Notes: a model not told the origin generated them from the letters alone. Counted from the stretch's first letter, positions 1-8,287 are shown. The stretch: 54,045 bases of DNA from Giesbergeria sp. (GCA_030690515.1 JAUYGP010000569.1:1-54045), one strand, 5' to 3'. Program-made: numbers and translations.

Positions 1-795
1 ATCGCCTTGAGCGCCGAGGCCCTGGCCCTGCTGGGCACCGACGGCACGCACCTGCAAGACCTGAGCCTGGCGCTGCGCCGTGAGCTGGAGGGCATCGTCT
101 GCCTGGGCCCGCTGCGCCGCCGCCCCGAGCGCGACTACGTGTGGAACAAGACCGCCCCCGGCGAGGTAGGCAGCGACGGCCACAAGGCGATCGACGCCCT
201 GCTGGCCAACACCCTGCTGCCGTCCGAGCACCAGGGCAGCGTGCTGCGCAGCGTATCGCACTGGCTGCAGCGCATGGGCATGGCCGAGCAGCTGAGCGTG
301 CGCGCGGTGGGCCGCTCGGGCCGCTACGAGGTGCTGGTGCACCACGACGGCGTGGTGGCCAACCTGCGCGACGTAGGCGTGGGTGTCTCGCAGGTGCTGC
401 CGGTGCTGGCCGTGGCCTACTGCGCGCCGCCGGGCAGCACCGTGCTGCTGGAGGAGCCCGAGATCCACCTGCACCCGCTGGCCCAGGCCGTGCTGGCCGA
501 AATGTTTGCCGAGGTGAGCCAGCAGCGCCAGGTGCAATTTCTGGTCGAAACGCACTCCGAGCACCTGTTCCGCCGCATGCAGACGCTGATTGCCCGGCGC
601 CAGGCCAGCACCGCGCAGTGCCGCATGCTGTTCGTCGAGCGCCAAGGGGCGGATGCCGTGCTGGTGCCGCTGGACGTGGACGAATTTGGCGCCGTGCGCA
701 ACTGGCCGCCGCGCTTCTTTGGCGACGCGATGGGCGAGGCGCGCGAACAGGCCAGGGCCCGCGCACTGCGCCTGCGGGAAGCCGCCGGTGGCTGA
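1..795 (+). CDS. AAA-family ATPase with DUF3696 C-terminus (5' end missing)
   Basis: The reading frame is open from the first base, so the N-terminal part, including the Walker A P-loop, lies outside the window. The visible 264 residues hold the C-terminal half of an SMC/OLD-like ABC-type ATPase: a signature-like stretch LRDVGVGVSQVLPVL, a Walker B LLEEPEIHLHP (about residue 148) and an H-loop ETHSEHLF (about 183). The tail, VPLDVDEFGAVRNWPPRFF, fits the DUF3696 domain found at the end of such ATPases. Family members couple ATP hydrolysis to an associated nuclease or effector, often in phage defence. It ends 10 bases before the ATG of a PIN-like protein, suggesting one operon. The role in defence is inferred; the family call is firm. 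Confidence 0.8.
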   Translation: MALSAEALALLGTDGTHLQDLSLALRRELEGIVCLGPLRRRPERDYVWNKTAPGEVGSDGHKAIDALLANTLLPSEHQGSVLRSVSHWLQRMGMAEQLSVRAVGRSGRYEVLVHHDGVVANLRDVGVGVSQVLPVLAVAYCAPPGSTVLLEEPEIHLHPLAQAVLAEMFAEVSQQRQVQFLVETHSEHLFRRMQTLIARRQASTAQCRMLFVERQGADAVLVPLDVDEFGAVRNWPPRFFGDAMGEAREQARARALRLREAAGG

Positions 796-805
796 GGCCG
801 GTGCC

Positions 806-1351
806 ATGCAGGCCCGCCTGGTGGACACCAACGTGCTCATCGTCGCCAGCGCGGTCGACGAAGGCTCGCCCTTTCGCCAGGACGCCACCCCCGTGGAAGA
901 GGCCGCGCTGCGCCAGCAGGTGTTTGACTGGCTCGAAGCGTTTGAGGCCGACAGCACGCGCCACGCCGTGCTCGACGTGGACTGGCATGTCTGCGGCGAA
1001 TACCGCCACAAGCTCACCGAGCAGGACTACGGCTGGCTGGCCATGATGCACAAGATGGACCGTGGCGAGGTGGTGTGGGTCGATGTGCTGCTCGACAAGA
1101 ACGGCAACGCCGTGCTGCCGCCCGAGCTGGCCGAGGCCGTGACCGACCTGGCCGACCGCAAGATGGTGGCCGCCGCCCTCGCCGCGCTGGACGCAGGCCA
1201 CGCAACCCAGATCACCAACGCCGCCGACACCGACTGGATCGACTGCCAGCAGGCCCTGAACGCCGTCGGGCTGGAGGTGGAAAACCTGCTGCCCGACTGG
1301 CTACAGGCGCGCTGGCATGTCAAACACCCGCGCATTCGGCGCGCAAAATAG
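806..1351 (+). CDS. PIN-like domain protein, putative nuclease partner of the ATPase
   Basis: 181 residues from ATG 806; an in-frame GTG at 788 that overlaps the upstream stop is an alternative start. The N-terminus VDTNVLIV is the first strand of a PIN ribonuclease fold with an acidic residue (D7). Further acidic residues stand where PIN proteins keep theirs: D57/D59 and E65, the helix DLADRKMVAAALA (D114, D117), and the C-terminal NAADTDW (D141, D143). PIN proteins are metal-dependent RNases. It sits between an AAA/DUF3696 ATPase and an RNA ligase, with only 6 bases to the ligase. The spacing of the acidic residues is a little unusual, so I call it PIN-like. Substrate unknown. Confidence 0.65.
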   Translation: MQARLVDTNVLIVASAVDEGSPFRQDATPVEEAALRQQVFDWLEAFEADSTRHAVLDVDWHVCGEYRHKLTEQDYGWLAMMHKMDRGEVVWVDVLLDKNGNAVLPPELAEAVTDLADRKMVAAALAALDAGHATQITNAADTDWIDCQQALNAVGLEVENLLPDWLQARWHVKHPRIRRAK

Positions 1352-1357
1352 GCACTT

Positions 1358-2038
1358 ATGTCCGAAGATTTTTTCCGCTTTCCCCACACCCCCCACATTG
1401 CCTGGCTGGCCACGGGCGCGCCGCGCGACGACAAAGTGCTCTCCCCCGCCGAGGCCGAGGACATCCTCAGCGGCCCCGTGGTGCTGGAGGAAAAACTCGA
1501 CGGCGCCAACCTGGGCTTCTCGGTCTCGCCCGACGGCGTGCTGCGCGCCCAGAACCGGGGCCAGTACCTGCCCCAGCCGTTCCACGGCCAGTTCGCCCGC
1601 CTGGGCCCCTGGCTGGCCGCGCACGAAGACAAGCTGTTCGACGCCCTGGGCACGCACCTGGTGGCCTTTGGCGAATGGTGCGCCGCGCGCCACTCGCTCG
1701 ACTACGCCACCCTGCCCGACTGGTGGATGCTGTTCGACGTATACGACCGCCAGGAACAACGCTTCTGGAGCACCCCGCGCCGCAACGCCTGGGCCGCGCA
1801 GATGGGCTTCAACACCGTGCCGTGCCTGTACACGGGCGAAGTCACGCTGGACCAGCTGCGCGAGTGGGTGCACGCCCACGACAGCCAGTTCCGCCAGGGC
1901 AACCTGGAGGGCATCGTGGTGCGGCGCGAGAACGCCGACTGGCTGGAGAACCGCGCCAAGCTGGTGCGCGCGGACTTCACGCAGACGATAGAGGCGCACT
2001 GGAGAAGCCGGGCGCTGGAGTGGAATCGGGTGGTGTGA
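1358..2038 (+). CDS. RNA ligase family protein
   Basis: 226 residues. The nucleotidyltransferase motif I EEKLDGANLG places the AMP-accepting lysine at K46. Other ligase motifs are in order: motif III-like FGEWCAARHSL (about 104-114), motif IV LEGIVVRR (173-180) and motif V RAKLVRADF (189-197). This is the minimal T4 Rnl2/DraRnl-like RNA ligase core without an added C-terminal domain. Such enzymes reseal nicked or cleaved RNA through an adenylylated intermediate. Being the last gene of a tight three-gene unit after an ATPase and a PIN-like protein, it could repair RNA cut by its neighbour; that pairing is inference. A decayed IS30-type fragment follows at once. Confidence 0.85.
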   Translation: MSEDFFRFPHTPHIAWLATGAPRDDKVLSPAEAEDILSGPVVLEEKLDGANLGFSVSPDGVLRAQNRGQYLPQPFHGQFARLGPWLAAHEDKLFDALGTHLVAFGEWCAARHSLDYATLPDWWMLFDVYDRQEQRFWSTPRRNAWAAQMGFNTVPCLYTGEVTLDQLREWVHAHDSQFRQGNLEGIVVRRENADWLENRAKLVRADFTQTIEAHWRSRALEWNRVV

Positions 2039-2435
2039 GGGGGAGGTGGCTTGCGGCGGCAGATTCAACCGGTAGTTGCAACACCTTTGCCGCACCTCTC
2101 AGCGGGTGTGTGGCAGCCGAGCGTCTTGCGGCCTCTTGTTCAATTGTCTCGCGAGCTATTGCATTGGGCTGATACGGGGAGTGCCCCGGCGGGTTCATTC
2201 CCTTTGCCATGCGCTGCCACGGACTTTACCGGCTTTTGCCCGACGGCCAGGATCATGGCGGCGATGGGCCTGTGTGATGCAGACGGCTGTAGCACATCTG
2301 CCAGCAGCAAGCGCTGCCAGACGCAGAGCTCGCTACGACATGAACACGGCAACCACGCGCCTTGACGCTGCGTGCAGGCGCGTTGCTGGTGGATGTGCGC
2401 CGAAAATGGTCTGAATCCGATGAAAGAATGACGAC
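2039..2435. other. Intergenic gap with no intact gene
   Basis: About 400 bases lie between the RNA ligase and the OsmC-like gene. The left quarter holds the IS30-type remnant. The rest shows no convincing ORF, RNA gene or terminator; short overlapping frames here have no recognisable protein features. The gap looks like a decayed junction between an accessory cassette and the more ordinary chromosome to the right. Confidence 0.5.
2065..2168 (-). pseudogene. IS30-family transposase C-terminal remnant
   Basis: Reading the minus strand, the codons ending at the TGA at 2067-2065 give KTLGCHTPAERCGKGVATTG, which matches the usual end of IS30-family transposases (…RPRKTLG…TPAE…ALTG). Just upstream, in shifted frames, come the pieces AIAR and QLNKRP, which belong to the same C-terminal region. 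At least two small indels therefore break the frame. The bases around the stop (2063-2085) resemble an IS30 terminal repeat. No other part of the element was found. The assignment rests on remembered family sequence, not a search. Confidence 0.55.
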
Positions 2436-2867
2436 ATGACGACCACCCCCACCAAGATGCAGTTTCACGTGGTGTCTCACCGCGAGAGTGCGCACGCCAG
2501 CAGCGCTGCCTGCAAGAACGCACGTATCGATCTGGACACCGACCTGGAGGGCAACCCCGACGCCTTCAATCCGGCCGAACTGCTGCTCGCAGCACTCTCG
2601 GCCTGCATGATCAAGGGCATCGAGCGCGTCACGCCCATCCTCAAGTTCCAGCTTCGCGGTGTGGAGGTTCAGGTGCACGGCGTTCGCCAGGACGTGCCCC
2701 CACGCATGGAGTCCATCCGCTACGAGATCGTGGTGGACACCGATGAACCTGATCGACGTCTCGATCTGCTGCATGACAACGTCAAGAAGTTCGGTACGGT
2801 GTTCAACACCGTCGCCCCAGGAACGGACCTCTCGGGCGTGTTGCGCCGAAAGAATGCAACCCCATGA
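2436..2867 (+). CDS. OsmC family protein
   Basis: 143 residues. The segment NPAELLLAALSACMIKGI (about 45-62) is the hallmark helix of OsmC/Ohr proteins, with the peroxidatic-type Cys at C57 and Glu at E48. Classical Ohr and OsmC peroxidases carry a second redox Cys about 60 residues later; no matching Cys is present here, so this is more like the YhfA-type members of the family, whose substrate is unclear. The protein is cytosolic with no signal. Its stop overlaps the ATG of the CDF exporter by four bases (ATGA), so the two are almost certainly co-translated. Confidence 0.8.
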   Translation: MTTTPTKMQFHVVSHRESAHASSAACKNARIDLDTDLEGNPDAFNPAELLLAALSACMIKGIERVTPILKFQLRGVEVQVHGVRQDVPPRMESIRYEIVVDTDEPDRRLDLLHDNVKKFGTVFNTVAPGTDLSGVLRRKNATP

Positions 2868-3802
2868 GTGCCAGCCACGATCACAGCCACGCGCCTGCCA
2901 ATTTCAATGCCGCCTTTGCCATCGGCATCGGTTTGAACGTCGTTTTCGTGGCGATCGAGGCCTTTTATGGCTGGAAGATCAACTCGCTGGCGCTGCTGGC
3001 CGACGCAGGCCACAACCTGAGCGACGTCATCGGCCTGGTATTGGCCTGGGGCGGCGCGCTGGCGGGCAAGCTGCGGCCTGATGCGCGCCATACCTATGGC
3101 TGGAAGCGCGCCAGCATTCTGGCCGCTTTTATCAATGCTTTGCTTCTGCTGGTGGCCATGGGTTCGCTGGTATGGGAGGCGCTGCATCGCCTGCAATCAC
3201 CCGAACCGGTCGAGGGCGTCACCATCATGGTGGTGGCCGGAATCGGCATTGTGGTCAACACCGCAACGGCGCTGCTGTTCGTCCGCGGGCGGGAGAAAGA
3301 CCTGAACATCCGGGGCGCCTTTCTGCACATGGCGGCGGACGCCCTGGTCTCGGTCGGTGTGGTCGTTGCTGGCGCGCTGGCGTTGTGGTTCGGCTGGGCC
3401 TGGTTGGACCCGGTGGTCAGCCTGCTGATTGCCGCCGTGATCGTGGTCGGCACCTGGAGCCTGTTCCGGCAATCCCTGCACCTGTTGTTCGACGGCGTAC
3501 CCGAAAGCGTGGACCTGTTGCAGGTCAAAGCCCTGCTGGAGGCTCTGCCGGGTGTGGATCGCGTGCACGACCTTCACGTATGGGCCATGGGCACTTCGGA
3601 AATCGCCATGACGGCGCAGCTGGTCATGCCCAACGGCCCAGCAGGGGATGCCTTCTTGCAAAGCGCCACCGAGCAGTTGCACGATCGGTTCGAGATTGCG
3701 CACGTGACCATCCAGGTCGTACAGGTGCCTTTCACCGTGCCCTGCGGCAATCTCTCGTCGTTGGCGGCCGCTTCACATCTCCCGGAGGGCGGACGACCAT
3801 GA
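2864..3802 (+). CDS. Cation diffusion facilitator (CzcD/ZitB-type) metal exporter
   Basis: 312 residues, the normal length for CDF transporters. A short His-rich N-terminus (HDHSHAP) precedes six predicted membrane helices. The metal site of helix II is seen in LLADAGHNLSDV and that of helix V in HMAADALVSVG, the paired H/D sites of the family; a cytosolic ferredoxin-like C-terminal domain follows. It should export Zn(II), Co(II) or Cd(II) out of the cytoplasm in exchange for protons. Coupled by ATGA overlap to the OsmC-like gene. The exact metal cannot be told from sequence. Confidence 0.9.
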   Translation: MSASHDHSHAPANFNAAFAIGIGLNVVFVAIEAFYGWKINSLALLADAGHNLSDVIGLVLAWGGALAGKLRPDARHTYGWKRASILAAFINALLLLVAMGSLVWEALHRLQSPEPVEGVTIMVVAGIGIVVNTATALLFVRGREKDLNIRGAFLHMAADALVSVGVVVAGALALWFGWAWLDPVVSLLIAAVIVVGTWSLFRQSLHLLFDGVPESVDLLQVKALLEALPGVDRVHDLHVWAMGTSEIAMTAQLVMPNGPAGDAFLQSATEQLHDRFEIAHVTIQVVQVPFTVPCGNLSSLAAASHLPEGGRP

Positions 3803-3842
3803 TCCCGTCCACGGAGGTACCAACTATTGACGCCTGAACCTG

Positions 3843-3861
3843 ATCCTGGTCAAGCCAGGAT
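3843..3861 (+). other. Small perfect hairpin after the CDF gene
   Basis: ATCCTGG-TCAAG-CCAGGAT forms a 7-bp perfect stem with a 5-base loop, 40 bases after the CDF stop. A short T-rich run (TGCATCTTTC) follows, weaker than a normal intrinsic terminator tail. It may be a weak terminator or a leader hairpin of the next gene. Confidence 0.3.
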
Positions 3862-3932
3862 TGCATCTTTCGTGACGTTGGTTCGTCTACTTGGTACGGT
3901 GCTCTTCCCGAAGCAACAAAGGATGATTTGCC

Positions 3933-4298
3933 ATGAACGCCAACGAAATTCTGGAAAAGATGCGCAAGGGCATGGGCGAGGTGCCCGCCGCCATCGAGAA
4001 GTCGGTCCCGGTGGACCCGGCGCTGATCCAGGAGCACATGCGCTCCAAAGCATTTGCGATGCCAGTGGAACAGCCGGCACTGGACGAAGACACCCGGACG
4101 CTGATCTATCTGGCGGCGGCACTCGCGGGCACCAGCCCGGCCTGTGTGAAGGCCATGTCGAACAAGATCGTCCAGCAAGGTATTGCCCCCGCCAAGGTGA
4201 TTGAAACCGTGCACATCGTGCGTCTGGCGATGGCGACCAAAATCATTGGTGACGCCGAGCCTGTGTTTGATGCGTTGGGCCACCTCGCGTCAAAGTGA
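3933..4298 (+). CDS. Carboxymuconolactone decarboxylase (CMD/AhpD-like) family protein
   Basis: 121 residues. The all-helical CMD fold is suggested by the pattern LDEDTRTLIYLAAALAGTS followed by CVKAMSNKIVQQGIAPAKVIETVHIV. AhpD-type members use a CxxC pair for disulfide reduction; only one Cys (C70 of TSPACVK) is seen here, so thiol peroxidase activity is doubtful. Start ATG 3933 is preceded by AAAGGATG, a plausible ribosome site. It is monocistronic by spacing, and convergent with the downstream cyclase gene. Its physiological role is unknown. Confidence 0.7.
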   Translation: MNANEILEKMRKGMGEVPAAIEKSVPVDPALIQEHMRSKAFAMPVEQPALDEDTRTLIYLAAALAGTSPACVKAMSNKIVQQGIAPAKVIETVHIVRLAMATKIIGDAEPVFDALGHLASK

Positions 4299-4417
4299 TT
4301 CAGGCGGGGGCGCAAACGTGTAGACATGCGCAGCACGCTTTGCGGCGATACGCCATTTATGGCCACCAAGTCGGGCGCCAAGGTGGTTACGGTGGTGCGT
4401 GCGGCCCGTCGCGCAGA

Positions 4418-5860
4418 TCAGCCCGCCTCGGCAGAACCGGGTGCGAACCGGATCCGGTTGCGCCCATCTTCCTTGGCCTGGTACATCGCTGCATCTGCCC
4501 GGTCGATCACGCTGTTCTGGCTCTCGTCGCGCCCGTGGAAAACCGCCACGCCGATGCTGGCGGTGCAACGATGTTCGATCGTTCCCGTCACCGGGCCGGA
4601 GGATGCAGCCTGGAGCACATAGGGCTCGGCCAGGCGCATGCGGATCTTCTCTGCAATGACGGCGGCTTGCGCGGCGGCCTCGTCCTGCTGCATGTCCAGC
4701 TCGCACAGCAGCACGACGAACTCGTCGCCGCCAAAGCGGGCCACGGTGTCGGCTTCGCGCACGCAGGCTTTCAGGCGCTCGGCCACTTCGATCAGCAGCA
4801 GGTCGCCCGTGGCGTGGCCGTGTGTATCGTTGAGGGACTTGAAATTGTCGAGGTCCAGAAACAGCAGCGCGCCGTGGCGGTGGCTGCGCTTGCTGGCCGA
4901 CATGGCCTGGTCCAGGTGTTCGACCAGCAGGCGGCGGTTGGCCAGGTGGGTGAGGGGGTCGTGGAAGGCGAGTTGGCGCACCTGTTCTTCCAGGCGCCTG
5001 CGCTCGGTGATCTCGCGGGTGATGCCGTGGTACCCCACGATATCTCCCTGCGCATTGCGCTCAGGCTTGGACAGCACCTCGCCCCAGATGATGCGGTCAT
5101 CCTTGCAGCGGTGTTCGACCTGAAAAGTCAGGAACCCTTCCGATGTGTCGGTGGGGTCTTCCACGGCCCGGCGTTTGAGCAGGCCTTTGACCAGAGCAAC
5201 GCCTTTGTCGGTGAACATCTCAAAGACATGGTGCCCCACCACTTCGTCGGCCCGAAAGCCGCGCAGGCGTTCGTCTGCCGGGCTGATGTAGGTGACGACG
5301 AGGCGGCTGTCGGTCTTCCAAAGCACATCTTGCGCATCTTCGGTCAGCAGGCGGTAGAGGGCCTGGCTTTCGTGCAGTTCCCGGGTGCGTTCGTCCACCA
5401 GGGCCTGCAGCACCATGTTGTGCTCCTGCAGGCTTTTGAGGGGATAGACCTCGCCGTCCTGCGCGCTCTGGTACGGGATGGAGATGCCGCTGTGCACGAT
5501 CATCCACTCGGCGCCTTCCTGGCGGAAGATCAGCACCAGCCGCGCGACTTCTCTGGACAGCAGTTGGCCGTCGCTGGGCAAATGGATGTGAAAGAAGGCG
5601 GCCACCACCACCACGTCGTTGCCCAGGTCTTGCAGCGCGAGGTCGAGCATCTCGATGCGAATGCGGCCCGGTACCTGCGCGAAGTCTTGCCGGGTGATCT
5701 TGATCCACTCGTCCCGGTCATGGATCAGCACTTTCCCACTGCCCGTGTAGCCGCTGAAGTTCTGGCTGAAGCGTTCGGTCAGGCGGTCGTCCCGCGCGGC
5801 GTACATCTCGATGTACTCATGGAAGAGTTCACGAATCTTGCGCTGGCGATCCTGGTGCAT
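4418..5860 (-). CDS. Diguanylate cyclase: SnoaL-like, PAS and GGDEF domains
   Basis: 480 residues from ATG 5860 (MHQDRQRKIREL). The first ~130 residues look like a SnoaL/NTF2-type fold (FHEYIEMYAARDDRL…), followed by a short coiled segment, a PAS domain (about 165-290, ending GYHGITREITERRRL) and a GGDEF domain. The active site RFGGDEFVVLL is intact, and READ five residues upstream fits the inhibitory I-site RxxD. It should make c-di-GMP from two GTP under feedback control. No membrane segment is seen, so sensing is probably cytosolic. The frame stays open upstream to 6142, but those 94 codons overlap the divergent sigma gene and look non-coding. Confidence 0.85.
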   Translation of the reverse strand: MHQDRQRKIRELFHEYIEMYAARDDRLTERFSQNFSGYTGSGKVLIHDRDEWIKITRQDFAQVPGRIRIEMLDLALQDLGNDVVVVAAFFHIHLPSDGQLLSREVARLVLIFRQEGAEWMIVHSGISIPYQSAQDGEVYPLKSLQEHNMVLQALVDERTRELHESQALYRLLTEDAQDVLWKTDSRLVVTYISPADERLRGFRADEVVGHHVFEMFTDKGVALVKGLLKRRAVEDPTDTSEGFLTFQVEHRCKDDRIIWGEVLSKPERNAQGDIVGYHGITREITERRRLEEQVRQLAFHDPLTHLANRRLLVEHLDQAMSASKRSHRHGALLFLDLDNFKSLNDTHGHATGDLLLIEVAERLKACVREADTVARFGGDEFVVLLCELDMQQDEAAAQAAVIAEKIRMRLAEPYVLQAASSGPVTGTIEHRCTASIGVAVFHGRDESQNSVIDRADAAMYQAKEDGRNRIRFAPGSAEAG

Positions 5861-6061
5861 GGTGCCGAAGGCCCTCGTTGGCGTAATTGCTCGTACCTGC
5901 AGGCATTGTCCCAGAAACGCCTGCGTTTTGATGCAATTTGTTACTTCGCGGTAGCCAAAGGGGTTGGCGACGGGTTCATTCTTGCTTTCTGTTGACAATA
6001 TGGCCACCATGTTCTTGTGCAGGCCAGTCATCGCCTCTGCATTGCCCTCAAAAGTACCGCC

Positions 6062-6610
6062 GTGAATTGCCTCGACACCGCCTGGAAACTGCACGCCCCC
6101 GAGTTGCGCGCCTGGCTGCGCCATCGGTTGAACCAACCGCAAGACGCCGAAGATGTCCTACAGGACGTGTTCATCAAAGCGCTGCGCCAGAAGAGCCGGT
6201 TTTGCACGGTCCTCAATCCCAGAGCGTGGCTGTTTGAGGTGGCCCGCAACACGCTGGCCGACCGCTGGAAATCGGCGCGTGAAACCATTGAACTGCCAGA
6301 CGATCTGGCCGCGCCTGTGCTGGAGGGCGCACCCGTGGACGGGCTGACGGCTTGCCTGCCCCGCGTGCTGTCGGAGCTGAAGGAGACAGACCGGCAAGCC
6401 ATCGTGCTGTGCGACCTGGGCGGCATGTCGCAGGTGGACTATGCGGCCCAGGTCGGGCTGAACCTGAGCGCCGCCAAGTCACGCCTTCAGCGCGCCCGGC
6501 AGCGCCTTCGCAATCAGATGTCCCTTGCCTGCCAGGTCACGATGAACAACGCTGGGCAGGTGGAAGACTTCCTACCCCGCCCACCCCTGGACACCCGTCC
6601 ACCGCAGTGA
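6062..6610 (+). CDS. sigZ: ECF-type RNA polymerase sigma factor, SigZ-like
   Basis: 182 residues from GTG 6062; an in-frame GTG at 6017 would add 15 residues. The start MNCLDTAWKLHAPELRAWL resembles SigZ. Region 2 is seen in DAEDVLQDVFIKAL and NPRAWLFEVARNTLADRW (core and -10 binding), region 4 in LKETDRQAIVLCDLGGMSQVDYA…LSAAKSRLQRARQRLR (-35 recognition). No anti-sigma gene is adjacent. The next genes, a YraQ-type permease and a small thioredoxin, form a set that I recall as commonly linked to SigZ, so they are likely its regulon or share its signal. Start codon choice is uncertain. Confidence 0.75.
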   Translation: MNCLDTAWKLHAPELRAWLRHRLNQPQDAEDVLQDVFIKALRQKSRFCTVLNPRAWLFEVARNTLADRWKSARETIELPDDLAAPVLEGAPVDGLTACLPRVLSELKETDRQAIVLCDLGGMSQVDYAAQVGLNLSAAKSRLQRARQRLRNQMSLACQVTMNNAGQVEDFLPRPPLDTRPPQ

Positions 6611-6719
6611 GATGCCCACACCGGGCCAGAGGACTGCGTAAATAGGGCCACGCCGGGCCGTCACTGAAAAATTTCTGAAACCGGTGCGTCTTTTGCCTGC
6701 GTCCGTCGTCTTCACGGGA

Positions 6720-7766
6720 ATGAGCGCACAAACCTTTTCCCTCAAAGCCTGGCCAACGCGCCAGCCTCTGGCCTTTTTGGTGCTGGCGGCCATGGCATGG
6801 TTCGCCCTGTACCAAACCCTGTTGCCTGCATCAGAAGCGCTAGTCACCCTGTTGCCGGTGGAGCGCGATAGCCATTTGGGCGGTGCGCTCCAGTTCTTCC
6901 TTTATGACACCCCCAAGGTGCTGCTGCTGCTGACGGGGGTGGTGTTCGCCATGGGCATGGTCAACAGCTACTTCACGCCCGAGCGCACCCGCGCCTTGCT
7001 GGCGGGTCGAACCGAGGGGCTGGCCAATGTGATGGCCGCGAGCCTGGGGATCGTGACGCCTTTTTGCTCGTGCTCGGCGGTGCCCCTGTTCATTGGCTTT
7101 GTGCAGGCGGGCGTGCCGCTGGGGGTGACCTTCTCGTTCCTGATCTCTGCGCCCATGGTCAATGAGGTGGCGCTGACGCTGCTGTTTGGCATGTTCGGCT
7201 GGAAGGTTGCCCTGCTCTATCTGGGCCTGGGTTTGTCCGTGGCCGTGGTGGCCGGGTGGGTCATTGGCCGCCTGAAGATGGAAAGTCACCTGGAGGACTG
7301 GGTTCATGAGATGCCCAAGTTGTCGGCCGACTTTGAGGCGGGTGGTGCCACGCTGGGCGACCGCGTGCAGGCGGGTTTTGCTGCGGTACGCGAGATCGTG
7401 GGCAAAGTGTGGCCTTACATCCTGGCAGGCATTGCCATTGGTGCGGGCATCCATGGCTATGTTCCGCAGGACTTCATGGCCAGCTTCATGGGCAAGGATG
7501 CGTGGTGGTCGGTTCCGCTGGCTGTGGTGATTGGCGTGCCCATGTATACCAATGCGGCGGGGATCATCCCCATCGTGCAGGCCTTGCTGGCCAAGGGCGC
7601 CGCATTGGGCACCGTGCTGGCTTTCATGATGAGCGTGATTGCGCTCTCGCTGCCCGAGATGATCATTCTGCGCAAGGTGCTCAAGGTGCGTCTGATCGCC
7701 ACCTTCGCGGGGGTGGTGGCCTTTGGCATTTTGCTGGTGGGCTTTGTTTTCAACGCCGCTCTGTAA
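6720..7766 (+). CDS. YraQ/ArsP-type permease (DUF318)
   Basis: 348 residues from ATG 6720. The signature TPFCSCSAVPLFIGF (about 112-126) followed by SFLISAPMVNEVALTLLFG is diagnostic of this permease family. About eight to ten hydrophobic helices are visible, arranged as two repeats; the second carries VPMYTNAAGIIPIVQALL. ArsP members export methylated arsenicals and related organoarsenicals through the conserved cysteines; for YraQ members the substrate is unknown. It follows a SigZ-like sigma gene and precedes a redox thioredoxin by 61 bases, which suggests a thiol-linked process. Confidence 0.85.
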   Translation: MSAQTFSLKAWPTRQPLAFLVLAAMAWFALYQTLLPASEALVTLLPVERDSHLGGALQFFLYDTPKVLLLLTGVVFAMGMVNSYFTPERTRALLAGRTEGLANVMAASLGIVTPFCSCSAVPLFIGFVQAGVPLGVTFSFLISAPMVNEVALTLLFGMFGWKVALLYLGLGLSVAVVAGWVIGRLKMESHLEDWVHEMPKLSADFEAGGATLGDRVQAGFAAVREIVGKVWPYILAGIAIGAGIHGYVPQDFMASFMGKDAWWSVPLAVVIGVPMYTNAAGIIPIVQALLAKGAALGTVLAFMMSVIALSLPEMIILRKVLKVRLIATFAGVVAFGILLVGFVFNAAL

Positions 7767-7827
7767 CCGCACACGTTCACCCACCATTCTTTCTACCGTC
7801 GCAACTTACCAAATAAAGGAACCCACC

Positions 7828-8061
7828 ATGGATATCAAGGTACTCGGCACCGGATGCGCCAATTGCAAGAACACCATTGCATTGATCGAGCAGGTTGCGC
7901 AAGCCAACGGCGTTGCCGTTACGCTGGAGAAGGTTGAAGAAATGCGCGACATCGCCGGCTATGGCGTGATGCGCACGCCCGGCGTCGTCATCGATGGCAA
8001 AGTAGTGCACGCGGGCGGCGTCCCCAGCCGCGACCTAGTGCAAAGCTGGCTGGGCGGCTGA
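7828..8061 (+). CDS. Small thioredoxin-fold protein (redox-active disulfide protein 2 type)
   Basis: 77 residues, preceded by a good ribosome site (AAAGGA, 7815-7820). The motif GTGCANCKNT holds a CxxC pair (C10, C13), and GVMRTPGVVIDGKVVHAGG supplies the cis-Pro loop. This is the miniature thioredoxin fold of the MJ0307/TM_1797 kind. Members are found again and again next to DUF318 permeases, as here, and probably keep the permease cysteines or a thiol substrate reduced. The function of the pair is not established. Confidence 0.85.
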   Translation: MDIKVLGTGCANCKNTIALIEQVAQANGVAVTLEKVEEMRDIAGYGVMRTPGVVIDGKVVHAGGVPSRDLVQSWLGG

Positions 8062-8215
8062 CGGCGGGCCGTGCCATTGGCTGTGCGGCAGGCATTCAAC
8101 TTCACGTTACGACGGCCCTGGAGGCCGACGGACGTGGGGCGCCAGAAAGCCAAGCACACACTGGCCCTAGCGGTTTAGGCAAAATCACACGCAATCGCCC
8201 ATCAGTCCAGCTCCG

Positions 8216-8235
8216 ATAGCTATTATTTTTGATAG
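8216..8235 (+). repeat. Half copy of the 53-bp intergenic repeat
   Basis: ATAGCTATTATTTTTGATAG matches the end of the repeat found at 23360-23412 (read on the minus strand: TAGCTATTATATCAATAG). The other half of the element is not clearly present. It lies in the 226-base gap before the threonine ammonia-lyase gene and is conspicuously AT-rich for this genome. Confidence 0.4.
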
Positions 8236-8287
8236 TTTCGCGGTAACCCCGTTTCGCTTTGCGGCACTCCCCGCCACAATGCGGGCC

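Noticed and set aside
4295..5995. Long plus-strand frame (566 codons) opposite the GGDEF gene
   Set aside because: It is the antisense shadow of the PAS-GGDEF gene; its product has no domain, is rich in shadow-type residues (H, V, Q), and the opposite strand has an intact GGDEF site.
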